Part shown: positions 41,531 through 42,082 of the stretch, piece by piece
Position numbering within the stretch: the stretch's first letter is position 1
How the letters are laid out: every line of letters starts with the position of its first letter
From: Rhizophagus prolifer
Taxonomy: Eukaryota > Glomeromycota > Glomeromycetes > Glomerales > Glomeraceae
Direction: 5' to 3'
Assembly (NCBI GenBank): GCA_019425655.1
Contig: NQWY01000006.1
Coordinates: 1-42,082 of the forward strand
Length of the DNA: 42,082 nt
The notes under the pieces: generated by a model
The model's database searches: none
Seen by the model: the letters and a program-made list of their open reading frames with translations, nothing else
Told to the model about the DNA's origin: nothing
Translations under genes and position numbers: made by a program

Positions 41531-42082
41531 ATGAAGAAAAAAAACTATGTATTGTGGTTTGCCTTTTGGGCACTTCTCCTTATCGGCTGCCGGCAAGATC
41601 ATTTTCCCGAGGCTGAAAGTTACAATAACAATGGTAAGTTCCGGCTTACAAAGAAAACCGTATCGCTGGATAAGGCACAGCACAAAAATGCCATCTCAAC
41701 TCTGATGGCTGAAACCGAAGCCAAAATCAAAACCAGATCCTCCCATACAGGCAAATCTTCTGCAGATGAAGATCTTTCTCTGGATACGGAAAACATCATC
41801 TATATGGAAAACGGATCCAATTATCATACGTACACCTTCCGTGTGATCAGCCAGGATCCGTCAGCAGATGTACAGAATCTGGTAATGAGTCCGCTTACAG
41901 ATGGATCCTATGAGAGATTCCTGGTAACCTATCATCTTACAGAAGCCGAAAAAATGGCTATTTCTCAGGATCAGTATGTTGATATTGCTGGTAAAATAAA
42001 TATCGTTTATCTGGAAAATGACCAGATCCCTACCGAAACCAACAATAGCATGGGGTGCAAATGGGTAGAAGTAACACACATC
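41531..42082 (+). CDS. lipoprotein, truncated by the window edge
   Basis: The first 184 codons of a gene that continues beyond the window. The signal peptide is MKKKNYVLWFAFWALLLIGC with the lipidated Cys at residue 20. The mature part has TLMAETEAKIKTRSS, then alternating strands (NYHTYTFRVISQDP, YERFLVTYHLTEAEKM) and a MGCKWVEV segment at the cut. I do not recognise a family. The composition differs from the core genes on the left. It has its own promoter with an operator palindrome and is divergent from the XRE gene. Confidence 0.78.
   Translation, partial: MKKKNYVLWFAFWALLLIGCRQDHFPEAESYNNNGKFRLTKKTVSLDKAQHKNAISTLMAETEAKIKTRSSHTGKSSADEDLSLDTENIIYMENGSNYHTYTFRVISQDPSADVQNLVMSPLTDGSYERFLVTYHLTEAEKMAISQDQYVDIAGKINIVYLENDQIPTETNNSMGCKWVEVTHI

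Overview
The window looks like chromosome of a Bacteroidota, class Flavobacteriia, probably a Chryseobacterium/Epilithonimonas-like member of the Weeksellaceae. The reasons are low GC, -7 elements of the form TAnnTTTG, two proteins with C-terminal type IX secretion sorting domains, the DUF6452/DUF6048 pair behind rlmD, OmpA proteins with thrombospondin-3 repeats, and many lipoproteins starting MKK. The genus is inferred from remembered protein style; no search was run.

Layout. Positions 1-345 are the tail of an rRNA operon: spacer, 5S rRNA and two terminators. 663-4726 holds a cysteine-free thioredoxin-fold lipoprotein, rlmD and two envelope genes, followed by a structured intergenic RNA. 4930-14575 carries sppA (minus strand), folK, two tandem OmpA paralogues, recQ, fmt, a NudK-type Nudix gene without a normal start codon, and a secreted endonuclease/phosphatase-family protein. 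14716-21112 is a secretion and degradation block: GH3 beta-glucosidase, M43 and M1 metallopeptidases, and an unknown lipoprotein. clpB follows on the minus strand. 24122-29637 has a membrane-anchored AraC-type regulator and two T9SS cargo proteins, one a large reprolysin-like protease. 29762-34078 holds paaG/paaI-like genes and a membrane-protein module whose two promoters share the palindrome CTTTGTAATTCAAAG. 34109-35444 (minus strand) has aroQ, two identical tRNA-Glu genes behind rpsT, and a third, divergent tRNA-Glu. 35502-40341 has an amidase divergent from lptD, then ridA and a small membrane protein.

From about 40380 to the right edge the character changes: base composition looks richer in GC, the proteins are unfamiliar, and a 21-nt-period array of small hairpins with compensatory base changes sits between two terminators. 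Next to it lie an unknown 160-aa gene, an XRE-family regulator and a divergent lipoprotein that runs off the window, with a palindrome over the lipoprotein promoter. I take this as the start of an accessory region and the best candidate for something undescribed.

Most of the window is ordinary flavobacterial housekeeping and envelope biology: LPS transport (lptD), peptidoglycan (amidase, OmpA), membrane proteolysis (sppA), secreted hydrolases, translation (fmt, rpsT, tRNAs, rlmD) and protein quality control (clpB). No phage, insertion-sequence transposase or CRISPR array was seen.
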